A DNA stretch of 49,559 nucleotides from CAYUNA01 sp047629355 (GCA_047629355.1 JBLHWU010000006.1:1-49559), one strand, 5' to 3'. Numbered from the stretch's first letter, positions 33,272-41,322 are shown. Numbers and translations: made by a program. Notes: a model not told the origin generated them from the sequence alone.

Positions 33272-33534
33272 AAAAAGTATCTTTTTCCGTTATTTATGTC
33301 CAAGTACTTAATTTCATCAAAATCTTCTATTTTATTATACTTAAAACCATTACAAGCTGTACACGAATTAGCCATATTATTTAATGCCGAAAAGCCACCA
33401 AGACATTGTGGATGAATGTGTTCTTTCACGAAAGCATCGACATATTTATCTAACATTTGACAATATTCACATCGAAATTTTGCCCGCTCTTTGATTGTCT
33501 GTTGATAATTTTTCGAAAAATGAGGATTAGGCAT
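33268..33534 (-). CDS. HNH endonuclease
   Basis: 88 residues. Zinc-binding CEYC near residue 22-25, then the HNH core EHIHPQCLGGFSALNNMANSC with the second Cys pair CTAC (NSCTACNG), i.e. the compact HNH fold of about 85-90 residues. It overlaps the preceding gene by 8 bp, typical of a translationally coupled pair. The stop codon lies in the terminal repeat of the element at 33087-33271, so the last residues may not be original. Biological role of this pair is not established to me. Confidence 0.88.
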   Translation of the reverse strand: MPNPHFSKNYQQTIKERAKFRCEYCQMLDKYVDAFVKEHIHPQCLGGFSALNNMANSCTACNGFKYNKIEDFDEIKYLDINNGKRYFL

Positions 33535-33901
33535 CTTTTGATTTTGACTTGATTAAACCGAGTTGTTCCATCAAATTTGGTACAGTAACCTTCCTAAGGA
33601 ATGCGAATTCAACTAAATTTTCTAAACGTGTCAAAGAATTTGCTTCTGCTTTTTCAGCCAAATGCATGTATTCTTGATGTTCTTTTTTAGTCAATATACC
33701 TTGTTCAGATTTCTCAACTAAATCCCTCAACCTTTTTGACTCATCAGTAGGATAAGCATTGTATATTACTATCAATAATTCCTCTTCCCTTTTTGAAAAA
33801 CTCGGTACTTTCCTTTTTGCAATTACCTGACTGATTTCCGCCAGAAATCATTCTATAACACTCGTTTCTAATTTTGGAAGAATTTTACTAAATTCTTCCA
33901 T
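33527..33901 (-). pseudogene. Partner gene of HNH endonuclease, with nonsense codon 18
   Basis: Reading on from ATG at 33901 gives MEEFSKILPKLETSVIE, then TGA (33850-33848), then FLAEISQVIAKRKVPSFSKR and onwards without further stops to 33527, a total of 124 residues. The downstream part (YNAYPTDESKRLRDLVEKSE, LTKKEHQEYMHLAEKAEANS) belongs to small helical proteins that commonly precede HNH genes in Bacteroidota and cyanobacteria. An in-frame TTG at 33775 gives the 82-residue open frame. Either the gene is broken or translation restarts internally. Overlaps the HNH gene by 8 bp. Confidence 0.7.
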
Positions 33902-34195
33902 ACCTCCCTTCACATTCGGATTTATTTGTACTGATGCTATATTTTTTTAAATACACTTTTATTTAAAAAATGCCTAAATTTTAGAACAACGCCCTTTTGC
34001 TTAACGTTTTCCTCCAAACTATTCAAATCAAATATTTTTTAAATACAATCTTTTTCTGGAAAAATCACTTTATATAAAATAATTTTAGCCTAGTAACGTT
34101 AAAATTACACTTTTACATAAACCACCATAAATAACTGATAATCAACATCTTACCCCAAACCAGAAATACCTAATTCACATTAATTTAACTTAGCC
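33902..34195. other. AT-rich gap without supported gene
   Basis: No gene or clear repeat apart from a short block ATAAATAACTGATAATCAAC (about 34127-34146) that also occurs at 33229-33246. Confidence 0.6.
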
Positions 34196-34196
34196 C

Positions 34197-34227
34197 TTGA
34201 CAACACCCTTTAAAAAACCTACCTTTG
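34197..34227 (+). promoter_or_regulatory. Promoter of anti-sigma factor - ybeY operon
   Basis: TTG at 34197-34199, exactly 20 bp, TACCTTTG at 34220-34227: full match to the Bacteroidota consensus. Leader of about 155 nt before the ATG at 34391, unusually long; no riboswitch fold recognised. Confidence 0.85.
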
Positions 34228-34390
34228 CAAAGTATTTGTACCAACCCCAAAGTATCAAAGTGACAACAGCATTACCTAGCAAAGATAAATTATTTGCATT
34301 TTTTCTTATTAGAATTATATCCTAGCTTGAACTGATTACGATTTTTTTCAATACAAAACTGTTAAACATATCCAGTTTTTTTCACGAAAA

Positions 34391-34789
34391 ATGAGCGAAT
34401 TTATGTTGAAATTAGCATCAAACCCTGGAAATATTTCCGAAGTTGAAACCTTCGTGCAAAAACTAGTTTCCCGGTACAAAATTAGCCCCGATAAGCAATG
34501 CAACATTTTAATTAGCCTTACCGAAGCCGTCACTAACGCCATTATACATGGAAACCACAGAGACGAAAGCAAAGAGGTTCAAGTGCGATTAAATAAAATT
34601 AAAAACAACCTTTCTTTTAGAGTATCCGACCAAGGTCCAGGTTTTGATTACAAAAGTATCCCTGACCCTACGGCTCCTGAAAATTTAACTAAATGTGGTG
34701 GACGCGGCGTTTTCTTAATGCAGCAACTCTCCGATAACATTCGGTTTTTTGACAATGGCAGAACGGTCGAAATGCAGTTTAAACTGTAA
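34391..34789 (+). CDS. RsbW-like anti-sigma / serine kinase ATP-binding protein
   Basis: 132 residues, a stand-alone HATPase domain. N-box LTEAVTNAIIHGN (about 48-60), G1 box VSDQGPGFDY (about 78-87) and G2 GGRGVFLMQQLSD. Proteins of this kind bind and inhibit a sigma factor or phosphorylate an anti-sigma antagonist (STAS) protein. The second Met (34403, MLKLASNPGN) is a possible alternative start. Followed by ybeY after a single base, so one operon. Confidence 0.9.
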   Translation: MSEFMLKLASNPGNISEVETFVQKLVSRYKISPDKQCNILISLTEAVTNAIIHGNHRDESKEVQVRLNKIKNNLSFRVSDQGPGFDYKSIPDPTAPENLTKCGGRGVFLMQQLSDNIRFFDNGRTVEMQFKL

Positions 34790-34790
34790 C

Positions 34791-35258
34791 ATGGATTTAA
34801 ATTTTTTTCTCCCTGATTTAGAACCCGAAACGGGCATTTTTTTTCACACTGAAAATCTTTTATTTGAACTAAACGATACACTTAAAATTCAAGATTGGTT
34901 ATCCAAAATAATTGAGCAGGAAGGGCATCAGCTTTCCTTGCTCAGTTTTATTTTATGTGACGACGATTATCTCCACAAAATCAACGTCAAATACCTCGAC
35001 CACGATACCCTTACCGACATCATTACCTTTCCACTTGCCGAGCTACCGACCGTTGAAGGGGAAATCTACATTAGCATCCCGCGTGTCCGCGAAAATGCTT
35101 CCAAATTTAAGACAACTTTTGAGAATGAATTGCATCGCGTATTGGCACACGGCGTGTTGCACCTGTGTGGCTATTTTGATAAGACCGATGCAGAAGCGAA
35201 ACTAATGCGCCAAAAAGAAGGGGAAGCCTTGAATTTGTTTAAGAATATCCATATTTAA
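34791..35258 (+). CDS. ybeY: Endoribonuclease YbeY
   Basis: 155 residues from ATG at 34791; one base separates it from the previous stop. The longer frame from 34749 would overlap the upstream gene. YbeY is the single-strand endoribonuclease of 16S rRNA 3' maturation and ribosome quality control. Motifs: DHDTLTDIITFPL and the zinc site HRVLAHGVLHLCGYFDKTDA. The third ligand of the H-x3-H-x5-H pattern reads Asp or Lys here (GYFDKT), as in many Bacteroidota sequences I have seen. Length is normal. Confidence 0.93.
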   Translation: MDLNFFLPDLEPETGIFFHTENLLFELNDTLKIQDWLSKIIEQEGHQLSLLSFILCDDDYLHKINVKYLDHDTLTDIITFPLAELPTVEGEIYISIPRVRENASKFKTTFENELHRVLAHGVLHLCGYFDKTDAEAKLMRQKEGEALNLFKNIHI

Positions 35259-35273
35259 AAAAATAAAAAGAAT

Positions 35274-35334
35274 GGTAGCATACTCAAAAGTCTTATTTAC
35301 AATACATAAATAAAGACTTGCCAAACGTGCTACC
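35274..35334. terminator. Large bulged hairpin after ybeY
   Basis: Outer arms GGTAGCA / TGCTACC and inner arms AAGTCTTATTT / AAATAAAGACTT. May be a terminator or the 3' end of a structured RNA; no T-run of note. Confidence 0.5.
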
Positions 35335-35582
35335 AAAAGGATTAATAGGGATAGAGAATAAAACAGTGTTTTCCTTAAGACAGACTTCTTCGCAAGATTG
35401 AATGCTCAAATGAAGAAATACTTACTTTGCGCCAAAAACGCATAGAATGAAAAAATTCGGTGCAAATTTCTAGCAGTTATGATTGTTTACATTTAGTTGA
35501 AAAGGGTTTGTCATAAAGGACGTGAAAAAGTCAGTAAAAATCTATTCGTTTTCTATCAAAAAATTAACAGCTACAGAATAAA

Positions 35583-35678
35583 TTAGTACCGTCTGCTTTT
35601 TTGAGTAGTCAAACCTGAAATTAAAACAACTCCTCCTCCAATGAAAAATGCGCCTGCGGCGATGTACATAATAAGCAT
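35583..35678 (-). CDS. Possible 31-residue membrane peptide
   Basis: ATG at 35678 to TAA at 35583: MLIMYIAAGAFFIGGGVVLI then SGLTTQKSRRY. One glycine-rich membrane helix and a short basic tail, a typical layout of small membrane peptides. No promoter box or terminator is convincing. The rest of 35335-36149 holds no other element. Confidence 0.35.
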   Translation of the reverse strand: MLIMYIAAGAFFIGGGVVLISGLTTQKSRRY

Positions 35679-36149
35679 AGTTATCTAGTTTTGTGCTTGA
35701 ACAAATTAATTAAATATATTATTGAGTGTTAATTAGAACATGGAATTGTAAAGAGTAAGATATAGACCGTATTTTGCTTTCAAATAATGCTTTTGAAGAG
35801 TTGTAAGGCCAATATATTAATAATATACCGCTCTACAAATTTTTATTTCACAATTTTAGACAAAATGGAAAAAAAATATTTACTCGTGTGAAATTACTGC
35901 ACTTTTATTGCGCTTATTGGATATGATATTTTATTTTAAACCCCTGATAACTAATCTCTAAAGTATTAAATGTTCTTTGTATTAATTTTGTTCATCTTTT
36001 TAAACCATTCTCTTCAATTTTAACAAAAAAAAAGAAACATCTATAAAAAATGCCCCTTTTAATTAAGTTTGCTAAACTTAAAAATTCATTACATTCTCTT
36101 CACCAAATGATGAATAATAAATGATAAATAAGAACTCTACGGTGAAAAG

Positions 36150-36315
36150 TGTGGGTCAATATGAGAAGCGAAAAAATCGTAAGATTTTCGAGCTTCAAAA
36201 AAAACAGTACGCATTGCCTACGGCAATGCGGGAGGGGAGTTTGAGGGAGAAAAACGGTTTTTGCAAAACCATTTTTCTCCCTCAAACTCCCTTTGCTAAA
36301 ACTTACCCACAGTTT
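36150..36315 (+). repeat. Modular hairpin repeat, family A copy 6 (best example)
   Basis: Within an outer inverted pair GTGAAAAGTGTGGGT / ACCCACAGTTTTCAC: hairpin 1 GAAAAAATCGTAAGATTTTC, linker ACAGTACGC, hairpin 2 TTGCCTACGGCAA, then a long hairpin 3 with GAGTTTGAGGGAGAAAAACG and its complement. Chance reading frames on both strands inside it share the pattern LREKNGF-KTIFLPQ and are repeat-derived. Confidence 0.88.
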
Positions 36316-36465
36316 TCACTGTAGTGCCTAAATAAGAGAATTATGTACTTGTTTAGTTATCAAATACAAACCTAAGGAACGTATAAAAATAACTTCGTTA
36401 CTAAGTATCCCAACACAATTCATCGTTCATCATTTATAATTCATCATTCGGCGAAGATCTTGTCA

Positions 36466-37545
36466 TTAGTGCGGTACTTCTTTTTCATTCATCACTTTCC
36501 CCTGATGATTAATAGATTCTTGGTGAATCGCTTTTAAAAATATTTTAATAAAGTCTTCACTCAAATTCTGTTTATTCCCTTTTGCAACCGCTTTTTCCAA
36601 AATTTCATTCCAACGCATTGGCTGTAAAATCGCAATATTATTGTTACGCTTATATTCACCAATTTTATCAGCAGCCTGCATTCGCGCACCCAACAAATTC
36701 AAAACTTCGTTGTCAATTTCATCAATTTGCCCTCGCAGATGACTAAGCGAATGTGTCAACTCCGCATTGTCTGACCCCGTGTGTCGCACCAACAAATTAT
36801 CCACTAGTCCTTTAAAAACGGCTGGTGTAATTTGTTGCGCTGCATCACTCCAAGCCTCATCGGGCGTCGGGTGTACCTCTGTCATAATGCCGTCAAAATT
36901 CAAATCAAGCGCCTCCTGTGCTACCTTTTCCAGCGTATCGCGCCGTCCACAAATGTGGCTATTGTCGCAAATCAATTCAATATCTGGAAAATTCCGCTTC
37001 AATTCAATTGGAATTTGCCATCTCGGCACATTTCTATAAGCAGAATCCCCGTGGTAAGAAAACCCACGGTGAATCACACCAATTCTAGTAATCCCTGCCT
37101 TATAAATCCGTTCAATCGCCCCCATCCATAACCCCAAGTCAGGATTAATTGGATTTTTAATCATCACCGGAATATCCACGCCCTGCAAAGCATCCGCGAT
37201 TTCCTGTACCGAGAACGGATTCACCGTCGTGCGGGCACCAATCCAAAGCACATCAATCCCGTACTTCAGTACCTCCAAAACGTGGTCACGTTTCGCTACT
37301 TCGGTCGTTACTTTCAGTCCGGTTTCTTCCTTTACTCGCCGCAGCCATCCCAATCCTACAGAGCCGACACCTTCAAAGCAATTCGGTCGCGTTCGGGGCT
37401 TCCAAATACCTGACCGAAATAAGTCAATATTTTGCGCCGCCAATGCTCGGGCAGCTGTCATGACCTGTTCTTCAGACTCCGCGCTACACGGACCTGCAAT
37501 AATTATCGGTCGTTTTGTTTTGTTGAAAATTGGTTTAATATCCAT
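36466..37545 (-). CDS. Bifunctional DAHP synthase (type I beta) / chorismate mutase
   Basis: 359 residues, a fusion. Residues 1-262: DAHP synthase with IIAGPCSAESEEQVM, GIWKPRTRPNCFEG, GARTTVNPFSVQEIA, MIKNPINPDLGLW and ICDNSHICGRR, the first enzyme of the shikimate pathway. Residues about 268-350: AroQ-type chorismate mutase with LRGQIDEIDNEVLNLLGARM, IGEYKRNNNI and RWNEILEKAV. The mutase domain converts chorismate to prephenate and usually confers feedback sensitivity. Last gene of the pheA - aminotransferase - tyrA operon, 87 bp after tyrA. DAHPS-CM fusion is common in Bacteroidota. Confidence 0.95.
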   Translation of the reverse strand: MDIKPIFNKTKRPIIIAGPCSAESEEQVMTAARALAAQNIDLFRSGIWKPRTRPNCFEGVGSVGLGWLRRVKEETGLKVTTEVAKRDHVLEVLKYGIDVLWIGARTTVNPFSVQEIADALQGVDIPVMIKNPINPDLGLWMGAIERIYKAGITRIGVIHRGFSYHGDSAYRNVPRWQIPIELKRNFPDIELICDNSHICGRRDTLEKVAQEALDLNFDGIMTEVHPTPDEAWSDAAQQITPAVFKGLVDNLLVRHTGSDNAELTHSLSHLRGQIDEIDNEVLNLLGARMQAADKIGEYKRNNNIAILQPMRWNEILEKAVAKGNKQNLSEDFIKIFLKAIHQESINHQGKVMNEKEVPH

Positions 37546-37632
37546 CGTTTATAAAGTTTTTACAAACAAAAATTGAGGGTAGATTTTCAGCCAGGGTATC
37601 CCCCTGAGCCGTCTGCCGTCAATCGTCTGCTA

Positions 37633-38472
37633 TTATTTCAAAATTTTTGTTATCGAGTTCGCCTCCTCTATCAATTGATAAATTTGGTCAAAATCTTTTT
37701 TAATTAATAGGCTACGAAACTGCGCCAGTGTATTAATGTGTTCATCTAAAACATCCATGAGGTTGTCTCGATTTTGCCGAAAAATTGGAATCCACATATC
37801 TGGCGAGCTCTTTGCCAATCGTACCGTCGAACCAAATCCACTACTCGCCAATTCAAAAATTCGGTCTTCATCTTTCTCTTTTTCCAACACCGTCAAGGCC
37901 AATGCAAACGAGCTAATGTGCGAAATGTGCGATACATATGCCGTATGCACATCGTGCTGTTCTGCATTCATAAATGCGATGTTCATCGGGATAGATTCAT
38001 ATAATTTAGTCGCCAATTCCAACGCTTGCTCACTACTCTTTTCTCTTTCGCAAAACACGGTATATTTATCATCAAACAAATTCGGAATCGCCGCTTCAAT
38101 ACCTGAATATTCTGTCCCTGCCATCGGGTGCGTCGCTACCAAATTCGCACGTTTTGGATGATTTTCAATGCTTTTCAACAATTGCTCTTTTGTCGAACCG
38201 ACATCCATAACTACCTGATTGTCAACCAAACTTAAAACTTCTGGCAATAATTTCAACATGGCATCAACAGGTGTAGCGACAATCACAATATTCGCTTTTT
38301 CAACCGCTTTTTCTAATGGTAAAGCTTCGTCAATAATACGTCGGCGTAAGGCTTTGTCTTCACTTTCAGATTGTGCATCTACCCCGATGACATGCGTTGC
38401 AAAGCCATTTTCTTTGAGTGTAATTGCTAAAGAGCCGCCGATTAATCCAAGTCCGATGATGGTAATAATCAT
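37633..38472 (-). CDS. tyrA: Prephenate dehydrogenase
   Basis: 279 residues. Oxidises and decarboxylates prephenate to 4-hydroxyphenylpyruvate, the tyrosine branch. NAD-binding GLGLIGGSLA (residues 6-15), VIVATPVD, VVMDVGSTKEQLL, and the catalytic/substrate region ATHPMAGTEYSGI, with AYVSHISHISSFAL. No ACT domain, so regulation is likely left to other proteins. Third gene of the operon, separated by 109 bp, containing an inverted repeat, from the aminotransferase. Confidence 0.95.
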   Translation of the reverse strand: MIITIIGLGLIGGSLAITLKENGFATHVIGVDAQSESEDKALRRRIIDEALPLEKAVEKANIVIVATPVDAMLKLLPEVLSLVDNQVVMDVGSTKEQLLKSIENHPKRANLVATHPMAGTEYSGIEAAIPNLFDDKYTVFCEREKSSEQALELATKLYESIPMNIAFMNAEQHDVHTAYVSHISHISSFALALTVLEKEKDEDRIFELASSGFGSTVRLAKSSPDMWIPIFRQNRDNLMDVLDEHINTLAQFRSLLIKKDFDQIYQLIEEANSITKILK

Positions 38473-38519
38473 GTTTTTTTTTAGAATTTATTTATTTTTA
38501 TCATTCGAGCAAATTATTT

Positions 38520-38592
38520 TGTCATTCCGAGCGAAGCCGAGGAATCTAACGTGATTGTGCATCCAAATTCCTCGGCTTCGCTCAGAATGACA
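38520..38592. repeat. Inverted repeat GTCATTCCGAGCGAAGCCGA, family G
   Basis: Arms TGTCATTCCGAGCGAAGCCG.. (38520-38545) and the inverse ATTCCTCGGCTTCGCTCAGA.. (38567-38592), 26 bp with one mismatch and a 21-nt spacer. It lies inside the operon between tyrA and the aminotransferase, and the aminotransferase stop codon is inside it. The sequence type is common as a dispersed element in Bacteroidota. Confidence 0.85.
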
Positions 38593-39742
38593 AATGTAAC
38601 CGTTCAATAGCCTCCTCAAACGCCGCCACTTTCCCACACAAAGACACCCGAATATAGCCATCTCCCTGCGACCCAAATATCCCTCCAGGCGTAATAAAGA
38701 CATGACATTTTTCCAATACTTCATCTGCCAAAGCAAACCCATTTTCATAGACTTTTGGAATCTTCGCCCAGACAAACATCCCTACCCCATTTTTATCATA
38801 TTCACAATCCAAGACATCGAGCAATTCATAAACTTTCTCCCGTCGTTTTGCATAAATTTCATTCAAACCATTATACCACGCCTGCGGATTGTTCAAGGCT
38901 TCTACCGCAGCCAATTGCAAGGGCTTAAACATCCCAGAATCCATATTACTTTTAAACCGCAAAATCGTCTGCACATACTCCGCTTTTCCCGCTAACATTC
39001 CCATCCGCCAACCTGCCATATTATGAGATTTGCTCAAAGAATTCAATTCCATCGCCACCTCTTTTGCTCCTTCTACCGCCAGCAAACTCTGTGGATTATT
39101 ATTCAAAATAAAACTATACGGATTGTCATTGACAACCAATATTTCATGCTTTTTAGCGAAAGCAATCAACTCCTCAAAGAACGAAAATGGTGCATTTTTA
39201 CCCGTCGGCATATTCGGATAATTAACCCACATAATTTTCACTTTCGTTAAATCTCGCTCCGCCAATTTCTTCAAATCAGGCAACCAATTCCTGGCTTCCG
39301 ACAATTCATATTCCACCGCCGTCGCCCCCACCAAATTAGAAACTGCCCGATACGCAGGATAGCCAGGATTTGGAATCAATACTTCGTCACCTTCCTCCAA
39401 ATAGGTCATCGAAATATGCATTATGCCCTCTTTCGAACCAATTAATGGCAATATTTCCAACGCTGGATTCAACTCAACTTTAAAATATTTAGCGTACCAA
39501 TTCACAAATGCTTCTCGCAATTCTGGAATGCCGCTATAACTTTGATAGGCATGGTTTCCCTCATTTTTCGCCGCTGTAATCAATACTGCAATCGCACTTT
39601 CAGACGGTGCTAAATCAGGACTACCAATTCCTAAATTCAATACATTTTTCCCTGCCGCCCGCATCTGCGCAATCTCCTTCAACTTCCGCGAAAAGTAGTA
39701 CTCTTTAACTTCTCCCAATCTTTTTGCTGGTTGTAAAAACAT
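38582..39742 (-). CDS. PLP aminotransferase, class I/II (aromatic or aspartate type)
   Basis: 386 residues. PLP lysine Lys238 in SLSKSHNMAGWRMG, with NYPNMPTGKNAP, NDNPYSFIL, IPNPGYPAYR and FVWAKIPK. Closest in layout to LL-diaminopimelate/aspartate aminotransferases. In this operon it most likely transaminates phenylpyruvate and 4-hydroxyphenylpyruvate (or prephenate), completing phenylalanine and tyrosine synthesis; the substrate is inferred from position. The C-terminal HLSF and stop are encoded by the arm of the repeat at 38520-38592, so the native end may be different. A 107-bp spacer with GATTGATTC direct repeats lies upstream. Confidence 0.9.
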   Translation of the reverse strand: MFLQPAKRLGEVKEYYFSRKLKEIAQMRAAGKNVLNLGIGSPDLAPSESAIAVLITAAKNEGNHAYQSYSGIPELREAFVNWYAKYFKVELNPALEILPLIGSKEGIMHISMTYLEEGDEVLIPNPGYPAYRAVSNLVGATAVEYELSEARNWLPDLKKLAERDLTKVKIMWVNYPNMPTGKNAPFSFFEELIAFAKKHEILVVNDNPYSFILNNNPQSLLAVEGAKEVAMELNSLSKSHNMAGWRMGMLAGKAEYVQTILRFKSNMDSGMFKPLQLAAVEALNNPQAWYNGLNEIYAKRREKVYELLDVLDCEYDKNGVGMFVWAKIPKVYENGFALADEVLEKCHVFITPGGIFGSQGDGYIRVSLCGKVAAFEEAIERLHLSF

Positions 39743-39744
39743 AG

Positions 39745-39835
39745 TTTGATTGATTCGATTGATTCGATTGATTCGATTTTTGTGATTATTTCGATTAACT
39801 CGATTGTTCTGATTATTTCGATTGTCTGCCGTCTG
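39745..39835. repeat. GATTGATTC direct repeats in operon spacer
   Basis: Three tandem copies of GATTGATTC at about 39749-39776, then TTATTTCGATT-type degenerate units, and a GTCTGCCGTCTGCC block that also occurs in the tyrA - DAHPS spacer at about 37609-37632. Confidence 0.65.
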
Positions 39836-39849
39836 CCATCCACCGTCTA

Positions 39850-40731
39850 TTAATACTCAAAATGCTGTCCTTCTGGATAGACACCTAAAATTCGCAAGCT
39901 TGTCGTCAACGGTCGAATAGCATCTAAAGCTTGTTGCCAACCCAATTTTTTATCACCAATAAAATCTACAAAAAATAGGTATTCCCATTCTTTCCCAACA
40001 ATTGGTGACGACTGAATTTTGGTTAAATTAACACCATAAGCAGCCAAAACACCCAAGATTTTATACAGCCCTCCGACCTCGTGCGAAACCGAAAAACACA
40101 ACGATACTTTATTCGCATCGGGCAACTCAACTGCCATCTCTTTTGGATGCAAAACTAAAAATCGAGTATAGTTTTTCTTATTCGTTTCAATACTCGGTGC
40201 AATGATATCTAAGCCGTATAACTCCGCTGCTAAAGTACTGGCAATCGCTCCCGTTTTCGTCAAATTTTGCTCTCGAATGTGTTTCGCGCTCAATGCCGTA
40301 TCTGCCGATTCCACCAAACGAATGTGTGGATGTTTCCGAAAAAATTCCCGACACTGCGCAATCGCCATATAGTGCGAATGTACTTCTTCCAAATCTCCAA
40401 TTTTTGTCCCCGGAAGCGTCATCAAATTTTGCTTAATCCGCAAATATACCTCGCCTGTTACCTGCAAATTTGACCCATGTAACAATTGATAATTAAACAT
40501 AATACTACCCGCCAGACTATTTTCAATTGCCATTAAACCCGCCGTTGCTTTGTCACCTACTTCCACCGATTTCACTAACTGTTCAAACGTATTACAAGGC
40601 TTTATTTCCATCTCCTCTTCTCCAAAATGTAACCGCGCCGCAATTTCGTGGAATGCGCCCGCATAGCCTTGAATCGCCACTTTAGTTCTCGTCTGAATTT
40701 CAGATATTTCTTGGTCTAAATTTATTGACAT
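39850..40731 (-). CDS. pheA: Prephenate dehydratase with ACT domain
   Basis: 293 residues. Converts prephenate to phenylpyruvate. Catalytic part: VAIQGYAGAFHEIAA, FEQLVKSVEVGDKATAGLMA, ENSLAGSIMFNYQLL, and GAIASTLAAELYGLDI, followed by TRFLVL (the TRF motif). C-terminal ACT domain: VSLCFSVSHEVGGLYKILGV, LTKIQSSPIVGKEWEYLFFVD, including the ESRP-like binding region for phenylalanine feedback, here read as KIQSSP. Single-function (no chorismate mutase domain; that sits in the DAHPS fusion). First gene of the operon and the one directly behind the two tandem attenuators. Confidence 0.95.
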   Translation of the reverse strand: MSINLDQEISEIQTRTKVAIQGYAGAFHEIAARLHFGEEEMEIKPCNTFEQLVKSVEVGDKATAGLMAIENSLAGSIMFNYQLLHGSNLQVTGEVYLRIKQNLMTLPGTKIGDLEEVHSHYMAIAQCREFFRKHPHIRLVESADTALSAKHIREQNLTKTGAIASTLAAELYGLDIIAPSIETNKKNYTRFLVLHPKEMAVELPDANKVSLCFSVSHEVGGLYKILGVLAAYGVNLTKIQSSPIVGKEWEYLFFVDFIGDKKLGWQQALDAIRPLTTSLRILGVYPEGQHFEY

Positions 40732-40864
40732 CTTTCTGTTTATTTGAATATTTCATTACTTTTAACTGAAAGCAAAGTTGTTCACAATAAAGTGCTTCCA
40801 GTTTAATGCTTCCAATTCGTTTTTACTTTATTATTAATTTTCTACGATTTTCAAAAGTCAAGAA

Positions 40865-40920
40865 ATTCGGATTTATAATCTGACATCTGCACATGGATTG
40901 CCGGATTATAAATCTGAATT
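40865..40920. repeat. Inverted repeat of the proximal attenuator unit
   Basis: ATTCGGATTTATAATCTGA and CCGGATTATAAATCTGAATT, the proximal counterpart of 41082-41149. Confidence 0.7.
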
Positions 40921-40934
40921 ACTCCATTTTTTAC

Positions 40935-41010
40935 ATAAAAAAAAGCCCTGCGAACAGAGCTTTTGATTTAGAAACGACCTATTTTAAAAATACGCAAAAT
41001 CAAAAGCCCT
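40935..41010 (-). promoter_or_regulatory. Proximal attenuator: antiterminator and terminator
   Basis: On the - strand: segment 2 AGGGCTTTTGATTT (41010-40997, overlapping the last leader codons), segment 3 AAATCAAAAGCTCT (40969-40956), segment 4 CAGGGCT (40950-40944) and a T-tract. 2 pairs with 3 in 13 of 14 positions (antiterminator); AGCTCTG of segment 3 pairs with CAGGGCT (terminator, loop TTCG). A ribosome stalled on the Phe/Tyr codons would leave 2 free and let transcription continue. Confidence 0.85.
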
Positions 41011-41065
41011 TCCTTGAATAACCAAAGAAACAGAAATAATAAAAATTGTGGTGGTTCGGATTCAT
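41000..41065 (-). CDS. Proximal Phe/Tyr leader peptide of the pheA operon
   Basis: 21 residues, ATG at 41065, TGA at 41000: MNPNHHNFYYFCFFGYSRKG plus a final F. Five Phe and three Tyr, seven of them within nine consecutive residues (FYYFCFFGY). Typical attenuation leader for an operon making Phe and Tyr. The stop codon overlaps antiterminator segment 2, as needed for the switch. Confidence 0.88.
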   Translation of the reverse strand: MNPNHHNFYYFCFFGYSRKGF

Positions 41066-41081
41066 CTTATAATTTAGTGTG

Positions 41082-41149
41082 ACTCGGATTTTTAATCCGA
41101 GAAGTTTAGCATTAGTTGATGTGCAAGTGTCGGATTAAAAATCCGAGTT
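41082..41149. repeat. Inverted repeat of the distal attenuator unit
   Basis: ACTCGGATTTTTAATCCGAG (41082-41101) and TCGGATTAAAAATCCGAGT (41130-41148); each arm is itself palindromic. Follows the distal terminator at the same distance as 40865-40920 follows the proximal one. Confidence 0.8.
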
Positions 41150-41162
41150 ACTTTCATTTTTT

Positions 41163-41239
41163 GCAAAAAAAAAGCCCTGCATCGCAGGACTTTCATTTTA
41201 TATTTTCTTCAACAATTGAATACAATATAGCGAGTCCTG
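41163..41239 (-). promoter_or_regulatory. Distal attenuator: antiterminator and terminator
   Basis: On the - strand: segment 2 CAGGACT (41239-41233, directly after the leader stop codon), segment 3 AGTCCTG (41191-41185), segment 4 CAGGGCT (41179-41173), then nine T. Segments 2:3 pair perfectly over 7 bp, 3:4 pair as AGTCCTGC/GCAGGGCT with one G-T pair. Same logic as the proximal unit. Confidence 0.85.
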
Positions 41240-41299
41240 TTACGATTGACCGTAGAAGAAATAGCTAAAAAAATAAAAGTTGTGATTCAAATGTTGCAT
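41240..41299 (-). CDS. Distal Phe/Tyr leader peptide of the pheA operon
   Basis: 19 residues, ATG at 41299, TAA at 41240: MQHLNHNFYFFSYFFYGQS. Five Phe and three Tyr in nine consecutive residues (FYFFSYFFY). Homologous in layout to the proximal leader (both have N-H-N-F-Y or H-H-N-F-Y). It follows a consensus promoter by 24 bp. Confidence 0.9.
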   Translation of the reverse strand: MQHLNHNFYFFSYFFYGQS

Positions 41300-41322
41300 T
41301 AATTTTTTATATTTATTGGCGG

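Noticed and set aside
34749..34790. Upstream start for YbeY overlapping the anti-sigma gene
   Set aside because: The ATG at 34791 is one base after the preceding stop and gives the normal YbeY length and N-terminus.
35397..35460. Short frame MKKYLLCAKNA near a TACTTTG sequence
   Set aside because: Eleven codons only and the box does not fit TAnnTTTG exactly.
36100..36324. Overlapping open frames on both strands with REKNGF-KTIFLPQTP, also at 4246-4461
   Set aside because: Translations of the family A hairpin repeat; the similarity comes from the repeat, not from a protein.
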